Shown here: one piece after another, positions 9,726-21,809 of the stretch
Numbering within the stretch: the stretch's first letter is position 1
How the letters are laid out: every line of letters begins with the position of its first letter
Notes under the pieces: generated by a model
Seen by the model: the letters and a program-made list of their open reading frames with translations, nothing else
Database searches by the model: none
What the model was told of the DNA's origin: nothing
Made by a program: the position numbers and the translations under genes
Assembly: GCA_946902875.1 (NCBI GenBank)
Contig: OX336343.1
Coordinates: forward strand, 11,653,361-11,717,360
DNA length: 64,000 nucleotides
Direction of reading: 5' to 3'
DNA from: Nematopogon swammerdamellus
Taxonomy: Eukaryota; Arthropoda; Insecta; Lepidoptera; Adelidae

Positions 9726-12540
9726 TTAATGTGACGAAGTCCTACAGACGTGCAGGTAGGTACGCTACGCGACAAGGTAAGCGATGCAATGCAACTTGAA
9801 ATGAAAAGCAAGTAGATGTTCGTCTGTATTGGTTGTTGTTACAAGTACGTGCGCAGGCGCTGCTGGGCTAACCGCCGAACAACAAGTAGTGTTATTTTGT
9901 TGTCGTTCTCAATCAGCTTGGGATTGTTCCACATAATATTTACAGTGGTTAGTGTGGTCAAATGAAGCACTACACATTAATAATACGCTATGTAAATAAT
10001 TATTTAATGGCAAAATACGTTAATATCAGAATTAAAGTCAATTTAGAAAAACAAAATCTCGTGAACATATACAGATAAATAGGTTGATTTTATATTAGTA
10101 AACAAATTAATTTTATTATTACACTGTGCCGAAAACTTAAAAAAGGCATATCTTCAACTCTTCATACATTTTGTATGACTACTATCTGACTAAAGCCAGT
10201 TCCATTTTCAAATTGTATTTTCGTGCGATCATTAACGTCAAAAAAGCTACGCGTAACACGTTTCAGTTAGAAGGCACCAGTAGAGAGGGAATTTAAGTAA
10301 ATAAAATTGCAGAGAAAAAAAGCACTGATAAAAACGGAGTGTAAGCTTAGGCCGCGGCTGCGTGGTAGGTGGCTATAGGTGGTGCTGGCGTGTCACCACC
10401 GGGCGGGCCAACCCCCGAGCAAGCAGCGCGACACCCACCGCGCCGAACACACGCGCCGCATAGGTCGACAGTCGACTATAAAACCTTAAAGCATGCACAA
10501 ACCTTCTTCAGGAGCTGAAAAGAGCAAGAAAATTACTGAAAGATAAAACACTTTATTATATATATTGTAAAAATAAATCTGTGTTAGATACATTCTACTT
10601 TAGGCATCCACCTAAATAGGTACACACACAGCTACATAATATTATCCACGGGTGCGTAAAGGACATTTAAATTTCGTAAAAGACGCACCGGGTTGTTTTG
10701 AGTACGAAATGCGAAAAGAATTCGACCGAAAACTACGCAGAATTGAAATTGTTTGCTCAATAATTACAACAACAAACTTATTATGTACGTACAGGGTACG
10801 CACAGCAGTAGTTATCTCATAACTACTGCACTCCAGTGCTTTTGAAGCTGTGCACTAGCCTGAGAGCAAATAGTAGCAGCCGTTACGATTCCGACCGGAA
10901 TAAAAGGACACAAATTGTATACTGAAAAAAAGTACCATAGGCAGATCGCTTTTTGTGGACATCTGCCGAACATGGAACCAACATGCGCCTATGGAATTTC
11001 AATTTATTTATTTTATTTTATTTCACTCAAACACGCTTGGCTCCTCTCATAATTGTCCAATTCTCGTAATGTTTGCTTCAATAAAACAACCCCTCGATCC
11101 CTCGACCACTCGCTCCCTCTCCACCTCAAAGGCAGCACCGCACATTTCATTTTCGCTCTGCGCACATACTCGAACCCGTTTGGCTCGTCTTAGGATTGTC
11201 CGATTCTCGTGATTTTTGCTTGAACCCTCTATGACTAAATGTTGTGTTTCACACTCTTATATTTATTTGTGAGATATATTTCGAATTTAGTCACTCCATA
11301 GTCTCGAAGGAAAACTTTGAACGTTCACAGCTCAAATAATTATGATCTGAAACGGCCTACTGATATTTCGGTATATAGTCCATTTCAACACCTATGTATA
11401 AGATGGTATTTATATTATTCCACTATGTGTTACAAAACAATCTCCGAGATTTTTTAAACTATAAAATTAAATACTTAATATTTTTATTTAATACACGTTC
11501 AAAACTTGCGCATCCTTCTTCTATAGTAAGGTAAAGCATACTCCTCGCTATTATACTTTCTGACATATATAAATTCTCCCGGAACACGTTTTCGTTACGC
11601 TCAAGTTCCTCTAATTTATTTATTTGCTTGCACTCCTTCGTTGCCTTTAGGAAGTAGATTTTTGTTTGTCTAGTCGAGGTTGCACCGTTCACAAAGCGTA
11701 CGTGACAGACCGCTGCTCGCGTGAGCGGCATTACGCGGGTTAACTGCGGCGAGAGAAGCACCTGATAGGTCGCCAGAAAAATCTTTATTGAGGCGTACTG
11801 CGTAGTTGCGTGCCCTCGAATCATTTAGGATCATCTTTTCTCGAACATTTATAAGCTCTTCTCGCGTCATCTTATGTTTAAATCGGTACTTTTTGGTGTA
11901 TGTAGGTATATCTAGTTATAAGTGTCCACAGGGTGGCATAGTCGAGAATCGAGAGACCGAAATGACGTAAGTAAATATAAATAAAATAGCATAAAAATTT
12001 TTTTTAAGTTAAATTATGGCATAATTTAACTTTACTTGCGCGGGCGAGGGGAAGGCGAAGTGAAGCAGCTGCAGATTTTTTACTTGTGAGAACGAATATT
12101 TCTTTCCAAACAAATTTATAGTCTGAGAAGTTCTTCTCATTGCCTGCACCGTCTGCAGTCGTTTCGGATGCACGCGGGCCCAGGCTCGGTGCCAATACTT
12201 CGAGATGTATATTACTATACCTACTCTTAAATATACGTATCAAGAGATACGAATGCGCCAGAATGCAATCCATCTTGAGCCAGTCTGCTCTGAGCGTCGG
12301 AAAAATAATATAAAAGTACCAAAGCGCCTGGCAATTGGCAGCCGCACCGCTAGAGCCTCAGCTAGCGAGCAGCGACATCGCTTTCAATAGCGGTACAGGA
12401 CGTAAACGGAAATGAAAATATGCACAATGGAAAGTTCTCGCGGCGGCCGCCTATCCGCGTTCAAATTTCCGCTGCTATAAATAATACATTCTAAAGTGAA
12501 ACAAAGTGAAAATATCTATGCAATAAACCGACAGAGAGCG
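9726..12540. other. No gene recognised; one short direct repeat
   Basis: This is a long stretch of AT-rich DNA with short open frames lacking motifs (11459-11870 minus, 12004-12273 minus and others). A pair of about 42-bp direct repeats at 11037-11080 and 11180-11222 shares CTC-TC-TA--ATTGTCC-ATTCTCGT spacing, 143 bp apart. A GC-rich patch lies at 10380-10450. Confidence 0.4.
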
Positions 12541-12690
12541 AGCGTGCAGGCGGTCCGACATTGATGTGCGGCCGCCCTGCCACCGCCGCGCCGCCGCGCC
12601 GCCGCGCCGCCGCCCGCCCCCGCTAGTGCAGTGTGGTGTCGCCCCCGCGGCGGCGCGGTCCGGAGGTAAGGCGGGCGACGCGCACCGGAC
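12541..12690. other. CpG-rich GCC-repeat block
   Basis: Repeated CCGCCGCGCCG-type triplets lie at about 12580-12625, followed by CCCCCGCGGCGGCGCG. The composition stands out sharply from the AT-rich neighbours. It could be a CpG-island-like promoter, but I see no coding exon next to it, so this is only a compositional feature. Confidence 0.5.
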
Positions 12691-12885
12691 GATCGCTCTG
12701 TGGGCGAGTAGCGTGTGTGAAGGAAGAGGTAGAGATGAAGGATCGCTATGAGAGCCGTCCTCAAAACGATTAATTGATCAAATTCCGAATGCAGTTTGTG
12801 GCGGAGCAGTAAAGTCTTACTTGGGAGAGATATTTGAAATCTGTCCTGGTGAACCACTTTTTTCATCATCATCATCAGCCTGTAT

Positions 12886-12975
12886 CGGTCCACTGCTGGA
12901 CATAGGCCTCTCCCAAGGCACGCCACCACACTCGGTCTTCGGCTCTTCTCATCCATCCACTTTCTTTACCACAAT
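12886..12975 (+). mobile_element. CTGCTGGACATA repeat
   Basis: This is the best-preserved copy in the window: GGTCCACTGCTGGACATAGG, then CCTCTCCCAAGG and CACTCGGTCTTCGGC, CTTCTCATCCA. It is preceded by an (ATC)n run at 12864-12878. The open frame through it is a consequence of the repeat and not a host gene. Confidence 0.65.
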
Positions 12976-13076
12976 ACAATTATTTTTCATTCTGTGTTTG
13001 TGAAATAGTAGGTACATATTCGCCATATCTAGGTACGAGTTTTCCATGGTTATGTAAAACAAGAGTATTATTACGT

Positions 13077-13575
13077 GAAGGTGGGCTTTCGAACGAAGCG
13101 CCTGCCTTATGCATCTACTATCGCGGTTTGCGCGCGATGTGGCTATACTTTAAAAGTGTCTTTAACTATGGGAGTTATGGAACTCTATCCGAGCGACGTT
13201 TTATCACCGCATGAGGCGATCCGCATACTCCGTTCGATATGCGTATAGTTCGATAAGCATCGGCTTCGCAACTACGAATAAAGAAAACATGGGCATTTGA
13301 GACTTTAGTGCTGGCAAGGTAGGTATGCGTGTGGTTTATGCAATAAAAACATATTCAGCATGCGAGGCGATAGCTTTTAATTTCTTATAAAATAATTAAG
13401 AGCGAATGCGGCATGTCATGTATGTACGAGTATGTATATTGGGTCGGATTTGCGCGAAATTTTGTATGGAAGGCAGCTTCCATGTTTTATTGAATCGTAG
13501 CCTTGCGAGCCACATTACGCAACCGCAAACCGCGAGCTGCTTTGCTCGAAAGCCCACCTTTACAAGACGGCAGGT
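13077..13575. mobile_element. MITE candidate with ~60-bp imperfect TIRs
   Basis: The left end AAGGTGGGCTTTCGA, then TCGCGGTTTGCG and ATGTGGCT (13078-13145), reappears inverted at 13510-13565 in the same order. The enclosed DNA of about 360 bp has no coding capacity. Target-site duplication is not obvious. Confidence 0.55.
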
Positions 13576-14361
13576 CGGACTGACACCTTGCACTTGAGCA
13601 TTGGCCAAAATGGCTGACCGCTATATATATAACCAACCTATATCGAATGTGTATTGAGTATACCAGGTTAACCGAGGTAGCTAGTAGGTGAGGCGTAATG
13701 TAACTCACCCCATTTATTAGGTGTTACTTTTTTGGACCGTACACCCGGCGCCCAGAGATATTTCACAAACGACACTTTTTAACTGAGTTTACACTGCATT
13801 CCGTTATTGAGTCTAAATTGCCTCGATTTTGTGTTCGGATGGGAGTTATTGCTAGTTTTGATTGAATCATATTTCACATTTTGAAGTATTTATAACCGTC
13901 ACAAAAAATAAATATCGCATGCGTTGCATTCACTATTTTCGGTGATTACTGATTTAGCTTTTATGCAGATATGTATATGTAGACTGCATTTTCCTTCGGA
14001 GGTGTCGTTCTATGTTGTGCAATTGAAAACGCCACCAAACTTGGTCAAGTTGCTAAATGTAAGCAGATATAAAGCTCGCAGTGAGGGGCGGCGGATGCAT
14101 TCCCCCCCCCCCCTCCCCCCCTCCCCTACCCCCTGCACGGTGGCTCCTCGTGGCTCCAGGGCTAAATCAGCTCAGAACACCCCTAGGTACACCTGTGCCA
14201 AGCGGCATCCTTTGTTGAAGATTTGCAAGGTTCCCATGAAATTTTCGCATTCACATCCCCACTATAGATAGATAGATAGTTGGAAATACTTTATTGATCG
14301 AAAAACATTTTACAGAAACAAGCGATAAGTAGGTATTTTACATCACGGGCAAAGGTGGACT
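13576..14361. other. No gene; C-tract
   Basis: A pyrimidine/C-rich tract lies at 14101-14133. A TAGATAGATAG run followed by a CTTTATTGATCG-type segment at 14266-14300 resembles the 3' tail of a non-LTR element. Nothing else is identifiable. Confidence 0.4.
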
Positions 14362-14790
14362 TCTTCTTTTTTTCTTCTTCTTTTGGATTGCTGGCTATAC
14401 TGGACTAGAGGAAAACATAGCCGGGGCAAACACAAATGCGGCCATCTTACGTTCAGTACGGTGGTGCCAACCCAGTCGGTTACAATTTGAGCCTACCACC
14501 TAGCAAGAGGCAAGGGAAGGGGCCTACAGTTTTACACCGGTTCCGAACGGTGAAGCAGCAGGTTCACATACATTTTTACGTCAGAAAATAAGTCATTGGG
14601 ACATATCGGCCGGATTCGAACCTCGGACCCTGAGATCAAGAGTCCAAGCCAAGACCACGCCGACCACCCGACGCTTCCCCGTCCGCCGTCTCTGCCTACC
14701 TTACTAGGAGACAGATTTGATGTTATGTATGCATGATTATCTATGATGCGATATAGTGTGCCGAGGCACTTACACCACGTCATCGTTCAG
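14362..14790 (-). mobile_element. SINE-B, tRNA-derived, near complete
   Basis: Read on the minus strand, the head at about 14680-14610 contains an A-box-like GTGGTCGGCGTGGTC and a B box GGTTCGAATCC, as in Pol III-transcribed tRNA-derived SINEs. The body follows with CACCGTTCGGAACCGGTG, AGGTGGTAGGCTCAAATTG, GTTGGCACCACCGTACTGA and TCTAGTCCAGTATAGC. It ends in an (AAG/A)-rich tail at 14362-14385. The distal GGCACCTACC-type tail found in other SINE-B copies is missing here. Confidence 0.8.
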
Positions 14791-16318
14791 TGTTTACATA
14801 TCTGGCATACAACGTGATATAATATGACAAGCGTCCAGTAGGGTCATCAAAGAATTACACACATTATCAATCATACATCCTAATAAATAAAGCGAGAAGT
14901 CTCTACGGCCGTGTAACGTAAGTCAATATATGAATATTCTTATAGCTCGAGAACTACTTTATCGATTTACATACGGTTTTCACTGTTACATTCTGTCACT
15001 TCTCAAGATGGCTCTAGGCTATAAATGTGTGATACGAAAAACTGTTTGATATACGATAAACATTTAACTTTTGTCTACTTGTGTGTGTGTCCGTAGGGAC
15101 AATTTTACTCAACATTAACATTTTAATTTGAATTAACTTGATATTAAGACGTGTTCCTACAGAAACACAGGTGAAATTAAATGAAATGTTTTTAAATTTC
15201 TCTCGTCCAATACGCACACAATAGATACAAAAAAACACAATACAGACAAGATACATTGGACCTGACACAGCCTTTGTCCCTCACCATCGCGCCCGGGAGC
15301 CGGTGAGAACGACGCTGAGTCAGGCGCAAGTAAGACCGGTATTGAATAAATTTCGAAAACGAGGCGAGCAACAAAGAATAAAATATTTTGAATTAAAAAA
15401 CATTATAATTATGTTATATTATATGAGGAACAACACTCACAAGCTATAGAATACTTGTAAGTAGGAAATCGAATAACTGCCATATTCAAAGTGTGCTCCG
15501 CAAGGCCTCTGCGGTGGCTCTGCCGAAATTATATCAACCCTAAAGAACGAAGCATATCAAGTCTTGTCACATAAATAAATAAATAAAATAAAAAATACAA
15601 ATCTACAATAGTGTTAAGATCAAAACAATTGTATCAACTTGCAGTTAAAGCAATACAGTGTTATGTAAAGTATCTATTGTTATATGATTTTCATTAAAAA
15701 TCAACATAAAACCAGGTTTTGCTTATTTTAGGGCTCCGTAAAATATTTTGTATTTCAAAAGGATTCCGTGTTTGAGAACCGCTGGAATAAGTAACAGAAT
15801 ATATTAAATAAGATAAATAATAAATAAAACTACTGTACTACCTATAATACTATAAATGGACGTATGGTGTCATTCAAGATGGAGAGCCGCTAAAGTAGAG
15901 TAAAGAGTAAAGCGCATTCATCTCTTCGTATATCAATCACTGTTTCAACATTCCACTACTGAACTCGTTTTACAACTTCTACAGTTTCGATTAGTTTTCG
16001 ACCAGAAAGAAAGCTTACCTTTAGTACTTAGTCACCCTGAAAATAAATCCATCGATCTCTATCACAAAGCAAGTAGGTAGGTAAGCACGTCGCTTAATTT
16101 TTTATTTTTATTATTTTTGATTGATGGAAAGTCGAGTGGAAGAAAAGCCCACGGCTAGAATTTTAACGTGAACCCCTGGCATTAGCCGTGAACGTGTTGC
16201 CAATTTGACAGAATTGACGAAAATGGCAACACGCCGACTTGGATGGATGATACGAGAATTCTAGACTTACCAAATAAAAAATATAAGTTGTAGCCTGCTG
16301 ATCTAACCAAACCTCTAA
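14791..16318. other. No gene or repeat recognised
   Basis: AT-rich DNA with only short frames. A small inverted repeat, CGTGTTGCCA with its complement, lies at 16191-16231. Confidence 0.4.
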
Positions 16319-16533
16319 AATACAAACTAGCCTAAAGTTTCATTATTTATAACGGTATCAATCGTATTGGTTAGCGCGGGTTAATTGGCGAGGGAGGCCT
16401 GTGTCCAGAATTAACCTTTGAGGACAATACAAACTAGAGTAAAGTTTCATTGTTTATAACGGTGCCAATCGAATTAGTTAGCGCGGGGTTAATGGCGAGG
16501 GAGGCCTGTGTCCAGAATGAACCTTTGAGGACC
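16319..16533 (+). repeat. Two tandem ~107-bp units
   Basis: ACAAACTAG...AAAGTTTCATT at 16322 recurs at 16429, and both units end in GAGGGAGGCCTGTGTCCAGA then ACCTTTGAGGA. The units differ by scattered substitutions, which points to an old duplication. Confidence 0.9.
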
Positions 16534-18013
16534 TTCCGATAATGTCTTAATGCTTTGCTTAATTTATTTAAGTTTACGTATAAATTAGGCAGAAAATGTA
16601 GAACTCTTATCGATTAAGTACCCATTTTTGCATTGCTCACAAAACTTTAAAATAAAATAAAACTAAACATAGGAATTAACTTGTCAGAAAGTACTGTAGT
16701 CACCAATGCTAAACTTGGCAATGAGTGTTTCAAATGATTACACCTTTTTGTGTCCCTCCGTACGAATTTGTAAAGTCTGTATTTTCAGAGTAGAGCTGAA
16801 AACCCTACAGAGCGTATTGTTAGCTTAGGATGGTTTGTTTGTTACCCAAAGTTGTTATCTCAGCACCGTCGGAAAGTATGTGGGTCCTGAAATGTTATGT
16901 CAATAGGAGCCGTCCACTGTGTCCCTGGAAAGCTCCCTTAGTAAGTTATTAAATTCATTTTGTAAGACTTTCATAATTACAGGTAGGTATTACCTGGCTG
17001 ATTACCTGGAGCTTCTGTAAATATATTTACTTACTTGGTTTTATTACTCACGAAAACGTAGAGGTAAATTTAAACCAGGGAGAGATTTTCAGATATTGTT
17101 AATTAAAATAAAAACTTGTTGTTGTTCCCACAGAGGGTTCCGTAGCCATTTCGTTCTTGCACGCATAACGATCACGCGGCCGTACCGAGCCGAGCCTATT
17201 ACTAAGCCTACGCCGTCTGTCTGTCTGTCTGTCCGTCTGTCCGAGGGCTGTATCTCTTGAACGGTAATAGGTAGCCCGTTGAAATTTTCACAGAATATGC
17301 CGATATAACAAATAATAAAAATAAGAAAAAGAAAAAAAAAATCAAGGGAATTCCCATACAAGAACCTAAAAAGTGTATGCGCGTCATATACCGAAAAGAG
17401 TATGAAGCATTTTAACTAATCAATAATCATGAGTTTTAACTAATATGAAGCATTTCATAAAACACGCCATAGATGGCGTGAGTGGCGCTGACCATGACAT
17501 GGTGATACGGAACCCTCGGTGCGCGAGTTCGACTCGCACTTAGCCGGTTTTAGTTTTCATACCGTAACGACTATAAATTGACTACTTCATTATTATTTTT
17601 TAATGTATTGACCTTTGCAGAGTGCTCTTCATCACCTCGGACAGCGCATGTGACAGACAGACGGACGGAAAAACGGACGTATGCACTCCTGACCGGCTTT
17701 GTAAGGGTCTCTGCTCTCTGCCAACGTATTGCTGGCTATGGAACCCTGAAAAAGACAGAAAGTAAAGAACGCAAAGAATGTGATTCTGATTGGTTCAAAC
17801 GTAGATATTTAAAAAGAAGATAGGGTTGTGTGACCTCAAATTAATTATAGAATAAAATATGCAAAAAAAATATACAATAATAAAATCCACAGTCATTTGC
17901 ACCATCTATAGTGCCATAATTTTGTTAAAAGTATTCAAATAATTAAATTCATGAAATACTTACAATTTTACACATATTATTATTAGTAGGTACGGTATGT
18001 TGCAGTAAAATAG
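16534..18013. other. Unassigned with TE-tail signatures
   Basis: No gene is visible. A (GTCT)n run lies at 17214-17243 within a sequence resembling lepidopteran LINE 3' tails. Bases 17508-17555 carry TACGGAACCCT followed by GCGAGTTCGACTCGC, a perfect 5-bp stem around TTCGA that resembles a tRNA T-arm. The same TACGGAACCCT module recurs at 35190 and 35330. Confidence 0.45.
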
Positions 18014-18074
18014 TAAAACTAGTGATTTGATCGATATACTATGATATAAATATTTGATCACATCACTAGTTTTA
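18014..18074. repeat. Hairpin, ~18-bp arms
   Basis: TAAAACTAGTGATTTGATC at 18014 pairs with GATCACATCACTAGTTTTA ending at 18074, with one mismatch and an AT-rich loop. It could be a very small MITE remnant. Confidence 0.8.
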
Positions 18075-18680
18075 ACATCTTTTTGAGACACTGTTTTGTT
18101 AATTATAATTTCATCACTAAATGTCATACTCATTAAATGTCATTTAACTGTACTAACTACATATGCCATAATGTAATATTTTATTCCTTTAAAAGTATCA
18201 CCAAGTAATCACAACCATCTCAGATTACTTCCACACAGCTGGCGCCGCTATGAATCCACCAACTCCCTAATTTCAACCCAATTTCTAGCGCACAACCACC
18301 CGCCATCTAGCGGCGTGACGTCACAATTGATTAATCTCTAATCAACAGCCATTAGACGAAGCCCGCCACTGTGGCGCCACGGCTTGGACTACGTAGGTAC
18401 GCACGCAACTATCTATTTTAAATTGAGCCTGGCAGAACCACATAATTTTGATTACATAGAAGACGGAAAAATCTTCCACTGTTCTAGATTCGACTAAGTA
18501 GTTTAGGCTGGAGCTTAGTGTAATAGACTGATGTCAACTAGCAGGTGATGTGGTAAACCATAAAGTGACGAGGATTAAATGTACTTAATTTCAAAAGAAA
18601 TCCAAGATACCTATATTAAATCTATCTAAGACCCGCAATTCGTAATTATCTGTAAATTGTAAATACCTACCTGTCAGGCT

Positions 18681-18790
18681 GGCATGGCATTCGTAACACC
18701 CGCATACGACCGAATGTCCATGGGCGTCGTTAGACACCTTATGGGTGGCTCGGAGCCATACGCCACGCTTTCAATAAAAAAAAAACCTAA
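18681..18790 (+). mobile_element. SINE-D copy
   Basis: The core CGACCGAATGTCCATGGGCG, then TCGTTAGACACCTTATGGG and TGGCTCGG, ends in an A-run at 18777-18784. An inverted copy follows within 160 bp. Confidence 0.7.
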
Positions 18791-18944
18791 AACCAAAGCA
18801 ACAACGATATTTTTACGGTGGAAAAGTGCGCATCAGACCGTTTTGATTCAACCGTCTTCCTCGAGGAGTAACCAACCAATGGTCGTTGTGCTCTCATCTG
18901 AATAGAGCTCAAACATATTAATGTAAATAAAAAAATAAAAGAAT

Positions 18945-19050
18945 GCGCGACATGTGGTACCGAGCCACCAATAAAATATAAGGTGCCTAACGATTCCCGT
19001 GGACATTCGGTCTCAGCGTGGGTTGCGAATGGCATGCCGGGGTGACAGGA
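18945..19050 (-). mobile_element. SINE-D copy, inverted
   Basis: This is the reverse complement of the 18681 copy, with the same order: GCATGCCATTCGC, ACCGAATGTCCACGGGAAT, CGTTAGGCACCTTATAT, TGGTGGCTCGG. A small insertion interrupts the region after CACCTTAT. Confidence 0.65.
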
Positions 19051-19290
19051 CAGGTTATTAACATTTCTCCTCAAGGACCCGAGGCTGTACTAATATGTAG
19101 GCAGGGAGAGCGTTCCAGAGTGTACCAGTTCTGAGGTAGAAATATCTGCAGAACCGTTTGGTACACATCCGTGGTAATTCCAGCGTGCACGGATGCAATG
19201 TGCGGAGATGGAAAGAAGACGGCGGGATCGCGTGAAACAGCTCCTCCGGGCACTCCATGGAATAAGCGACGAAACACACTTAGGTTTTAA
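19051..19290 (-). pseudogene. LINE ORF2 C-terminal remnant (CR1/jockey-like)
   Basis: Pieces in two frames on the minus strand give the order FHGV-PEELFHAIP, FHLRTLHPCTLELP, KRFCRYFYLRTGTLWNALPA. This matches the usual C-terminal end of CR1/jockey-type reverse transcriptase ORFs, where an F-RS-xxLWNxLP motif closes the protein. The remnant has no catalytic residues, is frameshifted, and adjoins the inverted SINE-D. The RT fragment at 21810-22640 may belong to the same family, but I cannot show that they were one insertion. Confidence 0.65.
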
Positions 19291-19671
19291 AAACAATTCT
19301 AATTAAATATAAGAGTTTCAGTTTAGGGTAAGTACCCAGTTAAACACTCGAAGAAGGAATTACCATAAATATGTAGCTATTAATTTGTTATCTGTGGCCG
19401 GATGTCTCTCTATCTTTACTGTCAATCAACCCAAAGTAAAAAACAAACCGAGTCTGGCCACACTGAATATAGCTGCAATAAACAAACTTTATACATATTT
19501 TTAAGTAATACTTTCTTTTTAACTTGTTATTGTAAATCACTAATAAGCGAATTTACCTGAACGACCTTAATTTAGTGTTAATTAAATGTTAAGTTGAACT
19601 TGTCTATGGAAATTGCTACATTTCCTCCATACAACATTTTCACACATCTCTGAGAGTTCAGCTTAGTTATA
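19291..19671. other. No gene or repeat recognised
   Basis: AT-rich spacer between a LINE remnant and a MITE. Nothing is identifiable. Confidence 0.4.
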
Positions 19672-20078
19672 TAAGGTGTTTCGTTAGTCAATGTCATGTC
19701 ATTAATTTCGGGAGGGTTACATACACAATCAAATAAATGCGTTACGCAAAAAAAAAATTATATGTTTTTAGCATTACTTTTCGAGAAATTTAACAAAACA
19801 TGTTTGCCACCTAAACATTAACCTGTGTGTAACAGTAGGTAACTTGCATTGTACGGGGTCAATGACCGTACTATGTTCAAACGCAGAACAGCTGTTTGTT
19901 GTAAGTAAGTCACAAGGTCACTATGATTGGTTTTTACAGCTACTTATTTGATTTTATTGTTTTGTTAGGAGAAAAAATGCTCCTATAAACATATGTTTTT
20001 TTCTTACTTAAAGTGTTTATTTGAGTGTGTATGTAACCCTCCCGAAGTTAATGACATGACTAACGAAACACTTATATA
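19672..20078. mobile_element. MITE, ~400 bp, with ~60-bp TIRs
   Basis: The left end GTGTTTCGTTAGTCAATGTC then CGGGAGGGTTACATACACA is repeated inverted at the right end (TGTATGTAACCCTCCCGAAG, then GACTAACGAAACAC). The flanking bases TATA on both sides may be the target duplication. There is no coding capacity. Half of a second copy lies at 63376-63548. Confidence 0.8.
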
Positions 20079-20339
20079 CTATCATTTAAATGACGCGATC
20101 GTGCTAATTCCGCGACTCGTGTAAGGTTTTAATTTACTATTAATTCAGCCCCCTAGAAAAATATCCTCATGTCTGCACGTGTCAGACCTTTAACCATCCC
20201 GAAATATGTCGCACTTGGTTAGTGAACACTGCACCTAAATTATTTCTGTCGTTTTCTGTCTTACCCGTTACATATAACGAGGTATTATAATATATAGAGC
20301 TATCGCTACGAAGAAAATATGCAGAGAATATTCGATCAA
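20079..20339. other. No gene or repeat recognised
   Basis: AT-rich spacer; nothing identifiable. Confidence 0.4.
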
Positions 20340-20445
20340 AGGGGGAAGCACTGACATGGCACCTAGTTCACCCGGTGTTATGGGCTGGCATCACGGATGT
20401 TGTAGGTGATGTAGCCAACCGTGTCAGTTTCAATAAAAAAAAAAA
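20340..20445 (+). mobile_element. SINE-A tail, 5'-truncated
   Basis: Begins at GGAAGCACTGACATGGCACC and runs through GGTGTTATGGGCTGGCATC and CCAACCGTGTCAGTTTC to an A-run. Truncation at the 5' end is usual for retroposed copies. Confidence 0.85.
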
Positions 20446-20660
20446 AAAAAACGGCACGGCGTCCCACCAACTGAGGTATGTATGAAGTAAGGTAGCGGGG
20501 AGGCGGAGCGCAGAGCCAGAGCCGAGCGATAGAGGGGAGCTCGCGCGGGGCGGGAAGCGACCGGAGTGGGGCTAGCGGGCGGTGAGAGGGGCTCGCGCGG
20601 TGCGGGAATCGAGCGGGGGAGGGGCTAGCGGCCGGTAAGCGACAACGCCAAGCCAAAGTC
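20446..20660. repeat. GC-rich two-unit minisatellite
   Basis: A ~60-bp GC-rich unit (GAGAGGGGCTCGCGCGG, GGGGCTAGCGG-CGGT) occurs twice between about 20525 and 20645. The base composition is unlike the flanks. Confidence 0.6.
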
Positions 20661-21129
20661 AGTATGTCACAACATGTGCATTAAATACAAGCGGGCATGC
20701 GCGATGCGCGCAGGCGGTTACGCGTGCGACGAGTTCGAGCGCTCGCGATCGACTAGTTTCGATATGCCCCAATTCGTAAATTGTGCCTCAACTCGGCGGA
20801 GAAATGCTCGGCGCTCGAGTGTGAACTCTAGTACATAATACCTCGTTGGTTACATAAGAGATACGTACGACAGACGTAGGTATTTTATAATCAGTAGTAG
20901 AGACGGGGAAAATACATATACTAATACTACCATATCGAATTAGTTCGTCGCTATCAGAGAACATAGATAAACAAATGCTAGATATAAGAAGGCACGCAGC
21001 ACTCTTATATTGCAAACATTAAAAAAAATCGACTCTTTCATTATTATTCAAGAACGAATTAACGACATCTATTTTACATAAGTTGTACTAGGAGATTTCA
21101 TTATTATAACCTAATTACAATAATATTAA
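20661..21129. other. No gene or repeat recognised
   Basis: CpG-containing then AT-rich DNA without motifs. Confidence 0.4.
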
Positions 21130-21365
21130 GAAAACAAGCAAACTAATAACTACATTAAAATAAAAAGCTCTTCCATAGGGACTGTGACCGTAGTCCCAAG
21201 GACCGAAGCAGCGTTCCCCCGCTGAATGGCTATCCTTATGTTTTGGGTGAGGAACGCTCTGCCACGACGACGACGGTCCCCGGACGCCTCCAGCAGTTTG
21301 CCCAACTGCTTCACCAGTTCTTTGGCGTCCGGACTCCACACCCCGAGAGTCTTTAAGGCAAAAGC
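21130..21365 (-). pseudogene. LINE-type C-terminal domain fragment
   Basis: The minus frame reads WSPDAKELVKQLGKLLEASG followed by the signature RIAIQRGNAASVLGT. The same domain occurs at 38104-38640 and 43548-43995. I associate this 'S/R-IAIQRGNAA' segment with the end of reverse-transcriptase-bearing ORFs in animal non-LTR elements; the clade is not certain. The copy is 5'-truncated. Confidence 0.6.
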
Positions 21366-21809
21366 GACAACCTCGTAATTTTGTTTGTAGTTGTACTAGA
21401 TATGTCTGGCTGGGCGGGTTTTTGACATGGAATCCATATGTAATGTTTTGCCCGTGCCATTTGCAAAAAATCGACCGTCATTTTTAATGTACTTTCGGCA
21501 TACCACTATCTAACGAACCGCTCAACCAATCCCAGAAAACCAGGTGTCAGGTGATAAAGTCACTCGGCCCCCTTCCACCTATGGCAACGTAAATGAATAA
21601 TATGAACAATTGATGACGTCATAGCCTTTATCAAAAATATTAAATTGGTTTTTGTTGTATTTAACTGTACCTTTTTTTCCACAATTATTTGAGACTGACC
21701 GTCATAGTAACATATGACAGTCATATGACAAAAGACCTTTGCAGCCATTTTGTTTACACTAAAAACAATTTTTCTATACAATTAGATAGGTTTTTGTTTT
21801 AGCTGTAAC
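21366..21809. other. No gene recognised
   Basis: AT-rich sequence with short frames only. Confidence 0.4.

Noticed and set aside
12516..12956. GC-rich frames near 12.5-12.9 kb as a host exon with CpG island
   Set aside because: The peptides are low-complexity Ala/Arg/Pro from GCC repeats and overlap the CTGCTGGACATA repeat; there is no domain.
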